The notes beneath the pieces were generated by a model. The model saw nothing but the letters and a program-made list of their open reading frames with translations, ran no database searches and was not told the DNA's origin. Positions 18,144-27,686 of a DNA stretch of 64,000 nt are shown here, one piece after another. This stretch comes from Dictyoglomus sp. NZ13-RE01. Lineage in GTDB: Bacteria > Dictyoglomota > Dictyoglomia > Dictyoglomales > Dictyoglomaceae. The translations under genes and the position numbers were made by a program. Position 1 is the first letter of the stretch; each line of letters begins with the position of its first letter. The stretch covers positions 1 to 64,000 of the forward strand of contig NIRF01000001.1 in NCBI GenBank assembly GCA_002878375.1, read 5' to 3'.

Positions 18144-19110
18144 AAGATTAATAAAGGAGAAAAATATTCCCTCAGTATACCTATTTGTTGGAGAGGAGAA
18201 GTTTTTGATGGAGGATGCCCTTCAGGCTTTAAGAAATAGGCTGAAGGGAGCATCATATCATGCATTTTTTGGGGAAGATATTACTTGGAAAGAGATAATG
18301 CCCTTTTTGGAGACCTCATCACTTTTTGGAGTACAAATGGTTGTTATTAGACACGCCCAAAATCTAAAAGAACCGTCAGATAAAGATAGAATATCCCTTC
18401 TCTTCAAAAAACTCACTAATACCTTTATTGTATTCATGGCAAATGCAGAGGAGGAGAAAACAAAAAAGAACTACTTACTAAAATTAGTTCCTCCACAAGG
18501 TATAGTGGAATTTTCTAAATTAAAATCCGATGGTATTAGAAGATGGTTAAATGAAAAAATAAAAGAGTTTGGTAAAGAGATTGACCAAGATTCTTTATAT
18601 TTCTTGACTGTGTCATGGGGGGAGAACTTAGCTCTGCTGTATAGAGAATTGGAAAAGGTTGTATATTATGTTGGAGATAAAAAAGAGATTACTTTAGAAG
18701 ATGTAAAAGCCACAGCATCTCCAAGAGAAGTTGCCTTCTTTACTTTCTTAGATGCTATACAGAAGAGAGATGTTTATACTGCATTATGGGGATTAGATAC
18801 CTTATGGAATGAGGGTATGTTTCCAATGGTAATATTGGAAATTATTATAAAACAATTTAGACAACTTCTTAGAGTTCATACTCTAAAAAACGAGGGTTAT
18901 TCTGAAGAAGAAATTGCTAAAAAGCTTGATTTACATCCTTTTGTAGTGAGAAAGACCATATGGGCTCTTTCAAATTATACTGCCGCAGAACTACTAGAAT
19001 TCTACATGCTTCTGCGGCAGTTAGATATGGAGTTTAAATCAACAGCTAAAGATGAAAGAATTCTATTGGAAAGATTTTTAATTAGATTGGGAACTAATTT
19101 AGCTGGCTAA
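18124..19110 (+). CDS. holA: DNA polymerase III delta subunit (clamp loader)
   Basis: 328 residues. The HolA pattern is clear: N-terminal VYLFVGEEKFLMEDAL, the FFTFLDAIQKRD linker, FPMVILEIIIKQFRQLLRV, and the C-terminal LLRQLDMEFKSTAKDERILLERFLIRL. Delta is the wrench of the clamp loader that opens the DnaN ring. The start overlaps the comEC stop by 20 bases. The 3' end overlaps the oppositely oriented rpsT by 12 bases. The common neighbourhood comEA-comEC-holA-rpsT supports the assignment. Confidence 0.94.
   Translation: MNYWEFRRLIKEKNIPSVYLFVGEEKFLMEDALQALRNRLKGASYHAFFGEDITWKEIMPFLETSSLFGVQMVVIRHAQNLKEPSDKDRISLLFKKLTNTFIVFMANAEEEKTKKNYLLKLVPPQGIVEFSKLKSDGIRRWLNEKIKEFGKEIDQDSLYFLTVSWGENLALLYRELEKVVYYVGDKKEITLEDVKATASPREVAFFTFLDAIQKRDVYTALWGLDTLWNEGMFPMVILEIIIKQFRQLLRVHTLKNEGYSEEEIAKKLDLHPFVVRKTIWALSNYTAAELLEFYMLLRQLDMEFKSTAKDERILLERFLIRLGTNLAG
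18980..19020. repeat. Perfect 11-bp GC-rich inverted repeat inside holA
   Basis: CTGCCGCAGAA (18980-18990) and TTCTGCGGCAG (19010-19020) with a 19-base loop. It is about 80 bases beyond the rpsT stop on the minus strand, so it could mark the 3' end of rpsT mRNA, but no T-run follows on either strand. Confidence 0.75.
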
Positions 19111-19374
19111 TTTAAGCTTCTCATTAAGTAGCTTCATTAAACGGGACTTCTTCCTTGCAGCAGTGTTTTTGTGTAATGTCCCCTTTTGTGCAGCCTTATC
19201 AATTGCACTAATAGCAAGTGGTAGTACTTGTTTTGCTTCTTCTATTTTATTCTCTTCCAATAACTTTAGAAACTTTTTAGTGTAGAACTTAATTCTACCA
19301 AGTCTTAATCTGTTTCTAAGTCTATTCCTTTCACTAATTTTTATTCTTTTAATTGCAGACTTTGTATTTGCCAT
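19099..19374 (-). CDS. rpsT: 30S ribosomal protein S20
   Basis: 91 residues, very basic. The start MANTKSAIKRIKISERNRLRN and the KGTLHKNTAARKKSRL motif are diagnostic. S20 binds 16S rRNA early in 30S assembly. AGGAGAGGGAG precedes the ATG. An extended -10 promoter lies about 35 bases upstream. It is a single-gene unit, convergent with holA and divergent from lepA. Confidence 0.97.
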   Translation of the reverse strand: MANTKSAIKRIKISERNRLRNRLRLGRIKFYTKKFLKLLEENKIEEAKQVLPLAISAIDKAAQKGTLHKNTAARKKSRLMKLLNEKLKLAS

Positions 19375-19409
19375 ATCTCCCTCTCCTTCATATAATTTTT
19401 TACATGGGA

Positions 19410-19418
19410 ATTATATCA
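19410..19418 (-). promoter_or_regulatory. Extended -10 promoter of rpsT
   Basis: On the minus strand the sequence reads TGATATAAT, an extended -10 (TGnTATAAT). No good -35 box is seen, which fits an extended -10 promoter. The predicted leader is about 30 bases and includes the ribosome site. Confidence 0.55.
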
Positions 19419-19458
19419 CAAGTTAATTTAAAAGAAAAGAAAAAATTGTAATTTATAG

Positions 19459-19464
19459 TATAAT
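19459..19464 (+). promoter_or_regulatory. -10 box directly upstream of lepA (leaderless start suspected)
   Basis: A perfect TATAAT ends 8 bases before the lepA ATG (19473). A start point 6-7 bases downstream would leave a leader of only one or two bases. No ribosome site is present. The -35 region (AAAGAA) is poor. Confidence 0.5.
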
Positions 19465-19472
19465 ATTAAATC

Positions 19473-21278
19473 ATGTGGAGAGATATATCTAAAATTAGAA
19501 ATTTTAGCATTATTGCACATGTAGACCATGGGAAGTCTACATTGGCGGATCGTTTTTTAGAAATTTCAGGAGCTATTGATAAAAGGAAGATGAGAGATCA
19601 AGTTTTAGATACTTTGGATATTGAAAGAGAGAGGGGAATTACAATAAAGGCTCAGGCAGTTAGATTCTTTTATAAAAGCAAAAATGGAGAGGTTTATGAA
19701 TTCAATCTTATAGATACTCCTGGACATGTAGATTTTACATATGAGGTCTCGAGAAGTCTTGCTGCATGTGATGGGGCAATTTTGGTTGTAGATGCTACTC
19801 AGGGAATTGAGGCTCAAACAATTAATAATTTGTTTTTAGCCTTAGAGAACAATTTAGTAATTGTACCTGTAATTAATAAGATTGATTTACCTAATGCAGA
19901 ACCTGAAAAGGTTGCAGAAGATGTTAAAAATCTTCTTGGGAAGGACTATATAGGTGAGACCTTTTTTGTTAGTGCAAAGGAAGGATGGGGAATTGAAGAA
20001 TTAATGGAGGGAATAATTAAATATATTCCTGCTCCAAAAGGAGATGTTAATGAGCCTTTAAAAGCTTTAATTTTTGATGCTGTCTATGATAGTTATAAGG
20101 GTGTTATAGTGTTTGTGAGAATTTTTCAGGGAGAAGTTAAGCCCTTGGATCAAATATTATTTATGTCTACGGGAATAACATATGAGGTGCAGGAAGTAGG
20201 TACATTTACTCCTGAAATGACTCCTACTGACAAGCTTTCAGTTGGGGAAGTGGGCTATATAGTTGCAAATATCAAAAACATTCATGAGACAAGGATTGGA
20301 GATACTATAACAAATGTCTTGAATCCAGCAAAAGAGCCTTTGCCTGGATATAAAAAGATACAGCCTATGGTATTTTGTGGTATTTATCCTATAAATAATG
20401 AAGACTATCCTGATCTTAGAGAGGCTTTGGAGAAGTTAAGCCTCAATGATGCTTCACTTTATTATGAGCCTGAAACCTCGCCTGCTTTAGGTTTTGGATT
20501 TAGATGTGGATTTTTGGGACTTTTACATTTAGAAATTGTTCAGGAAAGATTAGAAAGGGAGTTTGGTTTAAATATAATAACTACAGTACCATCTGTTGCT
20601 TACGAGATAATAACTATAAAGGATGAAAAGAAATTGATTCAGAATCCCCTGGACTTACCTCCACCTTATGAGATCAAAGAATTTAGAGAACCATATGTTT
20701 TTGCAAATATCATCACGCCTCCTGAATACCTTGGAGCTATAATGGATCTTATTGATAGAAGAAGAGGAATTTTTAAGAATATGGAGTATTTAACTCAAGA
20801 AAGAGTTTTAATAACTGCAGAACTTCCTTTAGCGGAGATTATTACAGACTTCTTTGATCTATTAAAGTCTTATACGCGAGGATATGGCTCTTTAACTTAT
20901 GAATTCATAGGTTATAGAGCCAGTGATTTGGTAAAGCTTGACATATATATTAATGGAAAACCTGTTGATGCATTGTCCATAATAGTACATCGTGATAAAG
21001 CCTACGAGGAAGGTAGGAAGATAGTACAAAAATTAAGAAATGAGATTCCAAGACAATTATTTGAGGTAGTGATACAGGCAGGAATTGGCGGTAGAATAAT
21101 TGCAAGAGAAGAGATTAAACCATTGAAAAAGAATGTTTTACAAAAATGTTATGGTGGAGATGTTACAAGGAAAAAGAAATTATTGGAGAAACAGAAAGAA
21201 GGTAAAAAGAGGATGAAAAAAATTGGTCATGTGGAGATTCCTCAAGAAGCCTTTTGGTCAGTTTTAAAGAGGGATTGA
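19473..21278 (+). CDS. lepA: Elongation factor 4 (LepA), back-translocating GTPase
   Basis: 601 residues, the family norm. GTPase motifs: HVDHGKSTL (G1), RGITIKAQ (G2), DTPGHVDF (G3), NKIDLP (G4). Translation-factor domains II and III follow, then the LepA-specific C-terminal domain (for example [22 protein letters not shown]) that contacts the ribosome. No Shine-Dalgarno sequence precedes the ATG; a -10 box lies 8 bases upstream, so a leaderless transcript is inferred. surE follows 3 bases after the stop. Confidence 0.96.
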   Translation: MWRDISKIRNFSIIAHVDHGKSTLADRFLEISGAIDKRKMRDQVLDTLDIERERGITIKAQAVRFFYKSKNGEVYEFNLIDTPGHVDFTYEVSRSLAACDGAILVVDATQGIEAQTINNLFLALENNLVIVPVINKIDLPNAEPEKVAEDVKNLLGKDYIGETFFVSAKEGWGIEELMEGIIKYIPAPKGDVNEPLKALIFDAVYDSYKGVIVFVRIFQGEVKPLDQILFMSTGITYEVQEVGTFTPEMTPTDKLSVGEVGYIVANIKNIHETRIGDTITNVLNPAKEPLPGYKKIQPMVFCGIYPINNEDYPDLREALEKLSLNDASLYYEPETSPALGFGFRCGFLGLLHLEIVQERLEREFGLNIITTVPSVAYEIITIKDEKKLIQNPLDLPPPYEIKEFREPYVFANIITPPEYLGAIMDLIDRRRGIFKNMEYLTQERVLITAELPLAEIITDFFDLLKSYTRGYGSLTYEFIGYRASDLVKLDIYINGKPVDALSIIVHRDKAYEEGRKIVQKLRNEIPRQLFEVVIQAGIGGRIIAREEIKPLKKNVLQKCYGGDVTRKKKLLEKQKEGKKRMKKIGHVEIPQEAFWSVLKRD

Positions 21279-21281
21279 AGA

Positions 21282-22037
21282 ATGATTATTTTCCTAACAA
21301 ATGATGATGGAATAAACGCAAAACAAATTAATATAATGATAAATAAGCTTCAGAAAATAGGGGAAATTTATGGAGTTTTCCCTGAAAGAGAAAGAAGTGG
21401 TGGAAGCCATGCAATAACTTTACATAAACCATTAAGAGCAAACAAAGAAATCTCTCAAGATAAAGTGAAAATTTGGTCAAGTAATGGTACTCCTGCAGAT
21501 TGTGTTTTGTTAGGTTTATTCGCTTTACTACCAGAGAGACCAAATATAGTAATATCAGGTATAAATAGGGGTTATAATCTTGGATGCGATATTATATATT
21601 CAGGAACAGTAGCAGGTGCTCGGGAGGCTGCTCTCCATGATATTCCTTCTATAGCTATTTCTGTTCCTCATAATGCTGACGTTGAAGACTTTGAATATGC
21701 AACAGATTTTTTGTTAAAGATGATTCCAAATTTTATTAAAATAATTCCACCTTCAGTATTTCTAAATATCAATATACCTCCTACAAAGAATAGAAATAAT
21801 ATTGATTTAGAATTTACATTTCAAGGTAAAATGCATTATAAAAATATCATAGAAAAGAGGATAGATCCGAGAGCTCAAGAATATTTCTGGGTACATGGCG
21901 AGGCAGAATTAGAGGATGAAGAAGGATCAGATATTTGGGCTATAAAGAGAGGAAATATCTCTATTACCCCACTCCAATCTAATATGACCGATTACTCCTT
22001 TTTAAAATATTTAAAAGATAATTTTCCGTATAAGTAA
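21282..22037 (+). CDS. surE: 5'/3'-nucleotidase SurE
   Basis: 251 residues. Metal-binding residues of the family: Asp8 and Asp9 in TNDDGI, Ser39 in RERSGGSHA, and Asn95 in SGINRGYN, with the YSGTVAGAREA helix after it. SurE hydrolyses nucleoside monophosphates and possibly polyphosphate; it is a stationary-phase survival protein in other bacteria. It starts 3 bases after lepA and lacks a strong ribosome site, so translation is probably coupled. Confidence 0.94.
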   Translation: MIIFLTNDDGINAKQINIMINKLQKIGEIYGVFPERERSGGSHAITLHKPLRANKEISQDKVKIWSSNGTPADCVLLGLFALLPERPNIVISGINRGYNLGCDIIYSGTVAGAREAALHDIPSIAISVPHNADVEDFEYATDFLLKMIPNFIKIIPPSVFLNINIPPTKNRNNIDLEFTFQGKMHYKNIIEKRIDPRAQEYFWVHGEAELEDEEGSDIWAIKRGNISITPLQSNMTDYSFLKYLKDNFPYK

Positions 22038-22043
22038 AAATTT

Positions 22044-23174
22044 ATGAGAAGAATTGGGATTTATATACATTATCCCTTTTGTATTCATAAGTGTCCTTAC
22101 TGTGATTTTGTATCATTTAGACATCCAGGAAAAGAAGATGAAGATATTTACGTTGAATACTTGATAAAAGAAATTGGAATGCGTAAGGATGATGAATTTA
22201 TAGTAGATACAATATATTTTGGGGGAGGAACTCCATCTCTTTTATTAACAAGAAATTTAGAGTTAATACTAAATTTCATTTCAAAAAATTTCAAGATGGA
22301 TTCTAATTTAGAGATAACTATTGAGGCAAATCCCGGAACAATAAATAGTTTTAAACTAAGACACTGGACTGAGCTTGGGATAAATAGAGTAAGCTTGGGA
22401 GTACAAAGTTTTCTTGAAAAGGAACTAAAATTCTTAGGTAGATTATATCTACCAAGAGATATTTATAAAAGCTTTAATTTTTTAAGAGATTATGGTTTCA
22501 ATAATATCAATTTTGACATAATCTACTCGTTACCAGGTCAAGATTTAATGGGTCTTTCTTTTTCATTGGATAAAGCTGTAGAATTAAATCCAGAACACAT
22601 ATCTTTGTATAATCTAATGATAGAAGAGGGAACACAATTTTATGAAAGATATAAAAGAGGAGAGTTAAAGCTCTTGAGTGACGATGAAGAGGCTAAGCTT
22701 TACGAGTTTTCTATAGACTTTCTAAATAGTCATGGATATACCCAATATGAAATTTCAAACTTTTCAAAGATGGGTAAGTTTCCATGTAAACATAATCTCA
22801 AGTATTGGAGACATGAAGAATTTTTAGGATTTGGAGTATCTGCTTATTCCTTTATTTCTTCATGTAGGTATGGAAATTATAAAGACCTTTATGTATACTA
22901 TGAAAAAATCAGAGAAGGTAAGTTCCCTTTTGAAGAGATAGAATATTTAGTAGATGATGATTTAGCTAAGGATGAGATTTTCGTTAGATTAAGATTAATG
23001 GAAGGTATAAATATGGATGAGTTTAAGAAGAAGTATAATAAAGATTTAAGAGAATATTTCCCAAATTACGAAATGTTCATCAAAAAGAACTTCTTGAAAG
23101 AAGAAAAAAATTATTTAAAATTAACAAGAAAAGGTTTATTATTGTGGAATGAAATTTTGTTAGATATATTTTAA
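22044..23174 (+). CDS. hemW: HemW-type radical SAM protein (heme chaperone family)
   Basis: 376 residues. The radical SAM cluster motif is Cys13-x3-Cys17-x2-Cys20 in HYPFCIHKCPYC, followed by YFGGGTPS and EANPGT, typical of the HemN/HemW group. The length and the simple motif place it with HemW (about 370-400 residues) rather than oxygen-independent coproporphyrinogen oxidase HemN (about 450). HemW binds heme and hands it to respiratory proteins; it is often misnamed HemN. LepA-hemW linkage is common in Firmicutes. Confidence 0.88.
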   Translation: MRRIGIYIHYPFCIHKCPYCDFVSFRHPGKEDEDIYVEYLIKEIGMRKDDEFIVDTIYFGGGTPSLLLTRNLELILNFISKNFKMDSNLEITIEANPGTINSFKLRHWTELGINRVSLGVQSFLEKELKFLGRLYLPRDIYKSFNFLRDYGFNNINFDIIYSLPGQDLMGLSFSLDKAVELNPEHISLYNLMIEEGTQFYERYKRGELKLLSDDEEAKLYEFSIDFLNSHGYTQYEISNFSKMGKFPCKHNLKYWRHEEFLGFGVSAYSFISSCRYGNYKDLYVYYEKIREGKFPFEEIEYLVDDDLAKDEIFVRLRLMEGINMDEFKKKYNKDLREYFPNYEMFIKKNFLKEEKNYLKLTRKGLLLWNEILLDIF

Positions 23175-23187
23175 AGGAGGAATATAG

Positions 23188-23781
23188 ATGAAGCCAATAA
23201 GAGTAATAATTGCAGAGGATGAGCCCATAGTTAGAATGGATTTAAAGGAGCTCCTTGAAAGTCAAGGATATATTGTAATAGGGGATGTAGGAGATGGAAA
23301 ATCCGCAGTAGAGCTGGCAAGAAAGGAGAAGCCAGATGTTGTAATTATGGACATTAGAATGCCAGAAATGGATGGCATTACTGCTGCAAAAATATTAACC
23401 GAAGAATTGATAGCTCCTGTTATATTTCTCACTGCCTATTCTGATAAAGAACTGGTTGAGAAAGCAAAAGAGGTCGGAGTAGTTGCTTATTTAGTAAAGC
23501 CTTTTAAGGAAACAGATTTATTCCCTGCAATAGAGATTGCTATTGCAAGATTTAAAGAATTTTTAGAACTTAAGGAACAAGTTAAGGATTTACAGGATGC
23601 TTTAGAAACGAGGAAATTAGTTGATAGAGCCAAGGGGTTACTAATGGATATAGAGGGATTAAAAGAGCATGAGGCTTTTAGACTTATCCAAAAAGCGAGT
23701 ATGGATAAAAGAAAGCCTATGAAAGAAATTGCACAGGCTATTATTTTGGCTTATGAATTGAAGTCTAAAAAGGAGAAATAA
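23188..23781 (+). CDS. Response regulator with ANTAR RNA-binding output domain
   Basis: 197 residues. Receiver domain 1-120 with acidic pocket Glu10-Asp11, phospho-acceptor Asp55 (VVIMDIRMPEMDG), Thr82 and Lys104. A coiled coil (about 125-140) leads to an ANTAR domain (LVDRAKGLLMD..EAFRLIQKASMDKRKPMKEIAQAII). ANTAR proteins act by binding paired hairpins in nascent RNA and preventing termination. No histidine kinase is encoded nearby, so its signal partner and RNA targets are unknown. AAAGGAGG ribosome site. Confidence 0.92.
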   Translation: MKPIRVIIAEDEPIVRMDLKELLESQGYIVIGDVGDGKSAVELARKEKPDVVIMDIRMPEMDGITAAKILTEELIAPVIFLTAYSDKELVEKAKEVGVVAYLVKPFKETDLFPAIEIAIARFKEFLELKEQVKDLQDALETRKLVDRAKGLLMDIEGLKEHEAFRLIQKASMDKRKPMKEIAQAIILAYELKSKKEK

Positions 23782-23783
23782 CT

Positions 23784-24803
23784 ATGTATTATTCATTTAT
23801 ATTATCTTTGATTATATCTTTAATTCTAACTCCTTTTGTAAGAAATTTCTCAAATAGATATCAAGTTTTTATAGATAAGCCTGCTGAAAGAAAAGTACAC
23901 AAAAAACCAATCCCAAGAATTGGCGGACTTTCCTTTTATATCTCAATTTTATTAGTCAACTTAATTTTTAATAAATCTGTGATGATTGAAAAAATCCTTT
24001 TAGCAGGATCATTAGTTTTTATTATTGGTTTAATTGATGATTTTAAAGAGTTGAAACCAGCCCCTAAATTTATTCTTACTTTCTTGGCAATACTATTTGC
24101 ATTCTTTTTGGGTATAAGATTAGAAAGTTTTAAGATTCCATATACTTCTATTACGGTTAAAGGATTTTGGGCTTACTTATTCTCTTTTTTATGGCTATTA
24201 GGACTTACGAATGCGATGAATTTTATAGATGGATTGGATGGGCTGGCAGGAGGAACAGCTGTTATTTCTGCCTTCTCCCTTATGATAATCTCCTTGCTTT
24301 TAGGAAGATTTGAATCAGTTATATTTTTGGCATCTATGCTGGGTGGAGTTTTGGGCTTTTTGTATTATAACTTTCCACCTGCATCGATCATTATGGGTGA
24401 TTCTGGAGCAATGTTTCTGGGATTTCTTTTGGCATCTATTGCTATAACAGGAGTTTTAAAGTTTAGTACCTTGATTACCTTATTAGTACCTATATTGATA
24501 TTAGGTTTTCCCATATTAGATACTTTATTCTCTATATTCAGAAGAATTCTTATGGGAAAAGCTCCTTGGAAGTATGACAAGGATCATATTCACCATAGGT
24601 TTTTAAAGATTGGTATGGATACTAAACAAAGTATAGGATTTATATATTTAATAGATTTTTCTATGAGTCTCATTGCTATAATATTAGCCTTGTCTCAAGA
24701 TTTTGAAATCTCTATGCTAATCTTAATTGGAGGATTAAGCTTAATAATATTCATTCTTGCAAAACTTGGAATATTGGAGGTAAGAAAGAATGGAAAAGTT
24801 TGA
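23784..24803 (+). CDS. WecA/TagO-like undecaprenyl-phosphate sugar-1-phosphate transferase
   Basis: 339 residues, about ten to eleven membrane helices. Family motifs: the [17 protein letters not shown] entry, Asp85-Asp86 (GLIDDF), [12 protein letters not shown] (146-157), [10 protein letters not shown] and the HIHHR loop that binds the sugar. It transfers a sugar phosphate (probably GlcNAc-1-P) from UDP-sugar to the lipid carrier to start a wall or surface polymer. The HIHHR loop favours WecA/TagO over MraY. It begins 2 bases after the ANTAR gene; its end overlaps mnmG by 14 bases. Confidence 0.88.
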   Translation: MYYSFILSLIISLILTPFVRNFSNRYQVFIDKPAERKVHKKPIPRIGGLSFYISILLVNLIFNKSVMIEKILLAGSLVFIIGLIDDFKELKPAPKFILTFLAILFAFFLGIRLESFKIPYTSITVKGFWAYLFSFLWLLGLTNAMNFIDGLDGLAGGTAVISAFSLMIISLLLGRFESVIFLASMLGGVLGFLYYNFPPASIIMGDSGAMFLGFLLASIAITGVLKFSTLITLLVPILILGFPILDTLFSIFRRILMGKAPWKYDKDHIHHRFLKIGMDTKQSIGFIYLIDFSMSLIAIILALSQDFEISMLILIGGLSLIIFILAKLGILEVRKNGKV

Positions 24804-26664
24804 TGTTATTGTGGTAGGTGGAGGACATGCAGGCTGTGAAGCAGCATATGCGTCAGCAAGACTTCACGTTAATACTCTCTTAATTACTATGAATTATGAT
24901 ACCGTGGGTTGGTTGCCATGTAATCCTGCTATGGGTGGTCCTGGAAAGGGGCAACTTCTTCTTGAGGTGGATGCATTAGGTGGTGCTATTGGCAGAATTA
25001 CTACAAGGAGTATGTTACAGATAAAATGGTTGAATACATCAAAGGGTCCAGCTGTTAGAGCTTTGAGGGCACAAGTAGATAAATGGCTTTACCCACGATT
25101 AATGAGGAAGTTTTTAGAAGAACAAAAATATTTGAAGATTTACCAGGGCGAAGTTGTAGATTTAATTGTTGAGAATGATGAGGTAAAAGGTGTGATATTA
25201 TCCACAGGTAGGGAAATCTATGCTGAAAGGGTTGTTATTACACCAGGCACTTTTATGAATGGTGTAATTCATATTAGTACTTGGTCAAAACCTGCTGGAA
25301 GAATGGGAGAGTTTCCCTCTGTGGGTTTATCTGATGCTTTAAGGAGATTAGGATTAGAAGTGGGAAGATTTAATACAGGGACTACTCCAAGGGTAGATAA
25401 GAGAACAGTAGATTTTAGCAGATTAATACCTCAATATGGAGATGAATCTCTTCCATCTTTTTCTTTTTGGGAAGAACCAGAATATAGAGAGCAAATACCA
25501 TCCTATCTTACTCGTACTACATTAAAGACCAGGGATATTGTTTTATCCAATATACATCTAACAGCTTCTCGAGTTGGAGGGATGGTAAAAAAAGGACCAA
25601 GATATTGTCCTTCTATTGAGGAAAAATACTTATGGTTTCCTGATCACGAAACTCATCAGGTATTTTTAGAACCAGAAGGTAGGGATTCCATTGAGCTTTA
25701 TGTACAAGGAATTTATACAAGTTTGCCGGAAGAAATACAAATTAAATTATTAAGAACGATTCCTGGTCTTGAAGAGGTAGAATTAGTAAGACCAGGTTAT
25801 GCTATTGCTTATGATTTTGTTTATCCTCATCAGTTAAAGCTAACATTAGAGACTAAAAAAATTAGAGGGTTATATCTTGCAGGACAAATAAATGGGACAA
25901 CGGGGTATGAGGAGGCTGCTGCTCAAGGGATAGTTGCTGGAGCAAATGCTGCCCTTAGCTTAATAGGCAAAGAGCCATTAATAATTGATAGGAGTGAAGC
26001 TTATATAGGAGTTTTGATTGATGATTTAGTAACAAAAGGAGTAGATGAGCCATACAGAATTTTAACCTCAAGGGCAGAGTATAGATTGATTTTAAGATGT
26101 GATAATGCAGATCAAAGGTTAACCCCAAAAGCTTACAAATTAGGATTAATAAGTGAAGATCAGTGGAAAATGTTTCAGGAGAAAATGGAAAGATTATCTA
26201 AGGAAAAGCAAAGACTTGAAAAGACCATCATTTATCCATCTCAGGATGTTAATAAATATTTAGTGGAGAAAGAGACATCCCCTCTTTTAAATCCAATCTC
26301 ATTATCTAATTTGCTCAAGAGACCAGAAATTACCTACGAAGATATAGAGAAGTTAGGTTTTGGAGAAGATCTAAGGAAAGATTTAAAGTATATTGTTGAA
26401 ACAGATATAAAATACGAAGGATATATTAAGAGAGAGATGGAAAAATTGAAAGAGTTTAAAGAATATGAGGATCTTTTAATACCGGATGACTTTGATTATG
26501 AGAAAATTCCACATCTTTCCAGGGAAGGTAGAGATAAATTAATGAAGATAAGACCAAGAACTTTTGGTCAAGCCCAAAGAATACCAGGGGTAAATGTAGG
26601 AGATCTAACTATACTACTATATTATCTGAGAAAGAAATATGGAGAGAAGCAAAGATTGGCGTGA
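24790..26664 (+). CDS. mnmG: tRNA uridine-5-carboxymethylaminomethyl modification enzyme MnmG (GidA)
   Basis: 624 residues. N-terminal FAD-binding motif [12 protein letters not shown], then [27 protein letters not shown], and [16 protein letters not shown], all diagnostic. The C-terminal helical domain binds tRNA. With MnmE it modifies the wobble uridine of several tRNAs; mnmE is not in this window. AATATTGGAGGTAAGA gives the ribosome site inside the upstream gene. Confidence 0.96.
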   Translation: MEKFDVIVVGGGHAGCEAAYASARLHVNTLLITMNYDTVGWLPCNPAMGGPGKGQLLLEVDALGGAIGRITTRSMLQIKWLNTSKGPAVRALRAQVDKWLYPRLMRKFLEEQKYLKIYQGEVVDLIVENDEVKGVILSTGREIYAERVVITPGTFMNGVIHISTWSKPAGRMGEFPSVGLSDALRRLGLEVGRFNTGTTPRVDKRTVDFSRLIPQYGDESLPSFSFWEEPEYREQIPSYLTRTTLKTRDIVLSNIHLTASRVGGMVKKGPRYCPSIEEKYLWFPDHETHQVFLEPEGRDSIELYVQGIYTSLPEEIQIKLLRTIPGLEEVELVRPGYAIAYDFVYPHQLKLTLETKKIRGLYLAGQINGTTGYEEAAAQGIVAGANAALSLIGKEPLIIDRSEAYIGVLIDDLVTKGVDEPYRILTSRAEYRLILRCDNADQRLTPKAYKLGLISEDQWKMFQEKMERLSKEKQRLEKTIIYPSQDVNKYLVEKETSPLLNPISLSNLLKRPEITYEDIEKLGFGEDLRKDLKYIVETDIKYEGYIKREMEKLKEFKEYEDLLIPDDFDYEKIPHLSREGRDKLMKIRPRTFGQAQRIPGVNVGDLTILLYYLRKKYGEKQRLA

Positions 26665-27400
26665 CGAGTATTTCAGTAAAGCCTATTATAACTTTTTCGC
26701 AAGGCATCTAACTCAAGAAAGAACAGAAAAAGAAGTAGACTTTTTAGAGGTCTCTGTTCCTATAAAAAAAAATATGATGATCCTTGATTTAGGTTGTGGT
26801 TTTGGTAGGCATAGTATAGAACTTGCAAAAAGGGGATATAAAGTTGTAGGCGTAGATAGATCTAATGAACTTTTAGAGATAGCAAGGGAAAATGCTAAGA
26901 AGGAAGGTCTTATTAACTTGGAATTTTACTGTATGGAATATAAAGATTTATCACAAATTAACTATCTTTTTGATGTAGTTTTATGCTTGTATACAAGTTT
27001 TGGCTTAAATTCTTACAAAGAAGACAGAGAAACCTTAAAAGAAGTTTATAAAATTCTGAAACCAAAAGGTAAACTACTTATTGACATAGAGAATAGGGAG
27101 GCTTTACTCCGTCACTTTATTCCTTACTCATGGGACATAATGGAGGATTTTGTTCTTCTTACTGAACATAAATTTGAACCTGAAACTGGTTATTATACAT
27201 CTCGTAGAATCATATTTGAACGTAGCACTGGAGAAGCAAGAGAGTATATTAGAAAAATATATCTTTATACTGCAAGTGAATTAAGTAATCTTTTAGAAGA
27301 TACTGGATTTAGAGTTATAAAATTCATAGGAGATTATGAAGGACATAAGTACAGTATTGCATCTCGAAGATTGATTTTGTTGAGTATAAAAGAGGGGTAG
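26639..27400 (+). CDS. Class I SAM-dependent methyltransferase of unknown substrate
   Basis: 253 residues. The Rossmann-fold SAM site is clear: [19 protein letters not shown] (motif I), VVGVDRS (acidic end of strand 2), and [12 protein letters not shown] (post-motif). In this position a 16S rRNA methyltransferase (rsmG) often follows mnmG, but the sequence here is of the generic small-molecule/unknown type, not RsmG. It overlaps the mnmG end by 26 bases and closes the operon before a terminator. Confidence 0.8.
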   Translation: MERSKDWRDEYFSKAYYNFFARHLTQERTEKEVDFLEVSVPIKKNMMILDLGCGFGRHSIELAKRGYKVVGVDRSNELLEIARENAKKEGLINLEFYCMEYKDLSQINYLFDVVLCLYTSFGLNSYKEDRETLKEVYKILKPKGKLLIDIENREALLRHFIPYSWDIMEDFVLLTEHKFEPETGYYTSRRIIFERSTGEAREYIRKIYLYTASELSNLLEDTGFRVIKFIGDYEGHKYSIASRRLILLSIKEG

Positions 27401-27433
27401 GGGAGGTTAAGTACTCCCCATTTATTTATTATC
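27400..27433 (+). terminator. Intrinsic terminator after the mnmG-methyltransferase operon
   Basis: GGGGAG (27400-27405) and CTCCCC (27414-27419) form a 6-bp GC stem with an 8-base loop, followed by ATTTATTTATTAT. The tract is not a pure T run. It overlaps the 3' end of the convergent FmdB-type gene. Confidence 0.6.
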
Positions 27434-27649
27434 GTTCTTATCTTTACTACTATCTTTCTCTTCAGATGACTTCTTTTTATAATCAGTAGTGTAAAATCCT
27501 GATCCTTTAAATACTATTCCTACAGGATGAAAAACCTTTTTTAATGTACCTCCACATTTAATACAGACTTTTGGGGGTTCATCCCCTAAATTTGTTATTA
27601 TTTCATAGCGCTCATTACAATTAGTACATACAAATTCATAAATTGCCAT
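27422..27649 (-). CDS. FmdB-type zinc ribbon protein
   Basis: 75 residues. It starts MAIYEFVCTNC and has two CxxC knuckles (CTNC and CIKC) about 20 residues apart, then KKVFHPVGIVFKGSGFYTTDY, the conserved FmdB/CxxC_CXXC_SSSS pattern, and a charged Ser/Lys/Asp tail. The ATG at 27649 is chosen because AGGAGGTGATAAT lies just before it. Family members are putative regulators with no proven role. It could share transcripts with the sugar cluster upstream. Confidence 0.9.
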   Translation of the reverse strand: MAIYEFVCTNCNERYEIITNLGDEPPKVCIKCGGTLKKVFHPVGIVFKGSGFYTTDYKKKSSEEKDSSKDKNDNK

Positions 27650-27686
27650 TATTATCACCTCCTATTTTTTCCATAAAATACTATAA

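Noticed and set aside
26639..27400. RsmG assignment for the gene after mnmG
   Set aside because: The position suggests it, but the protein lacks RsmG-specific motifs and fits a generic class I methyltransferase.
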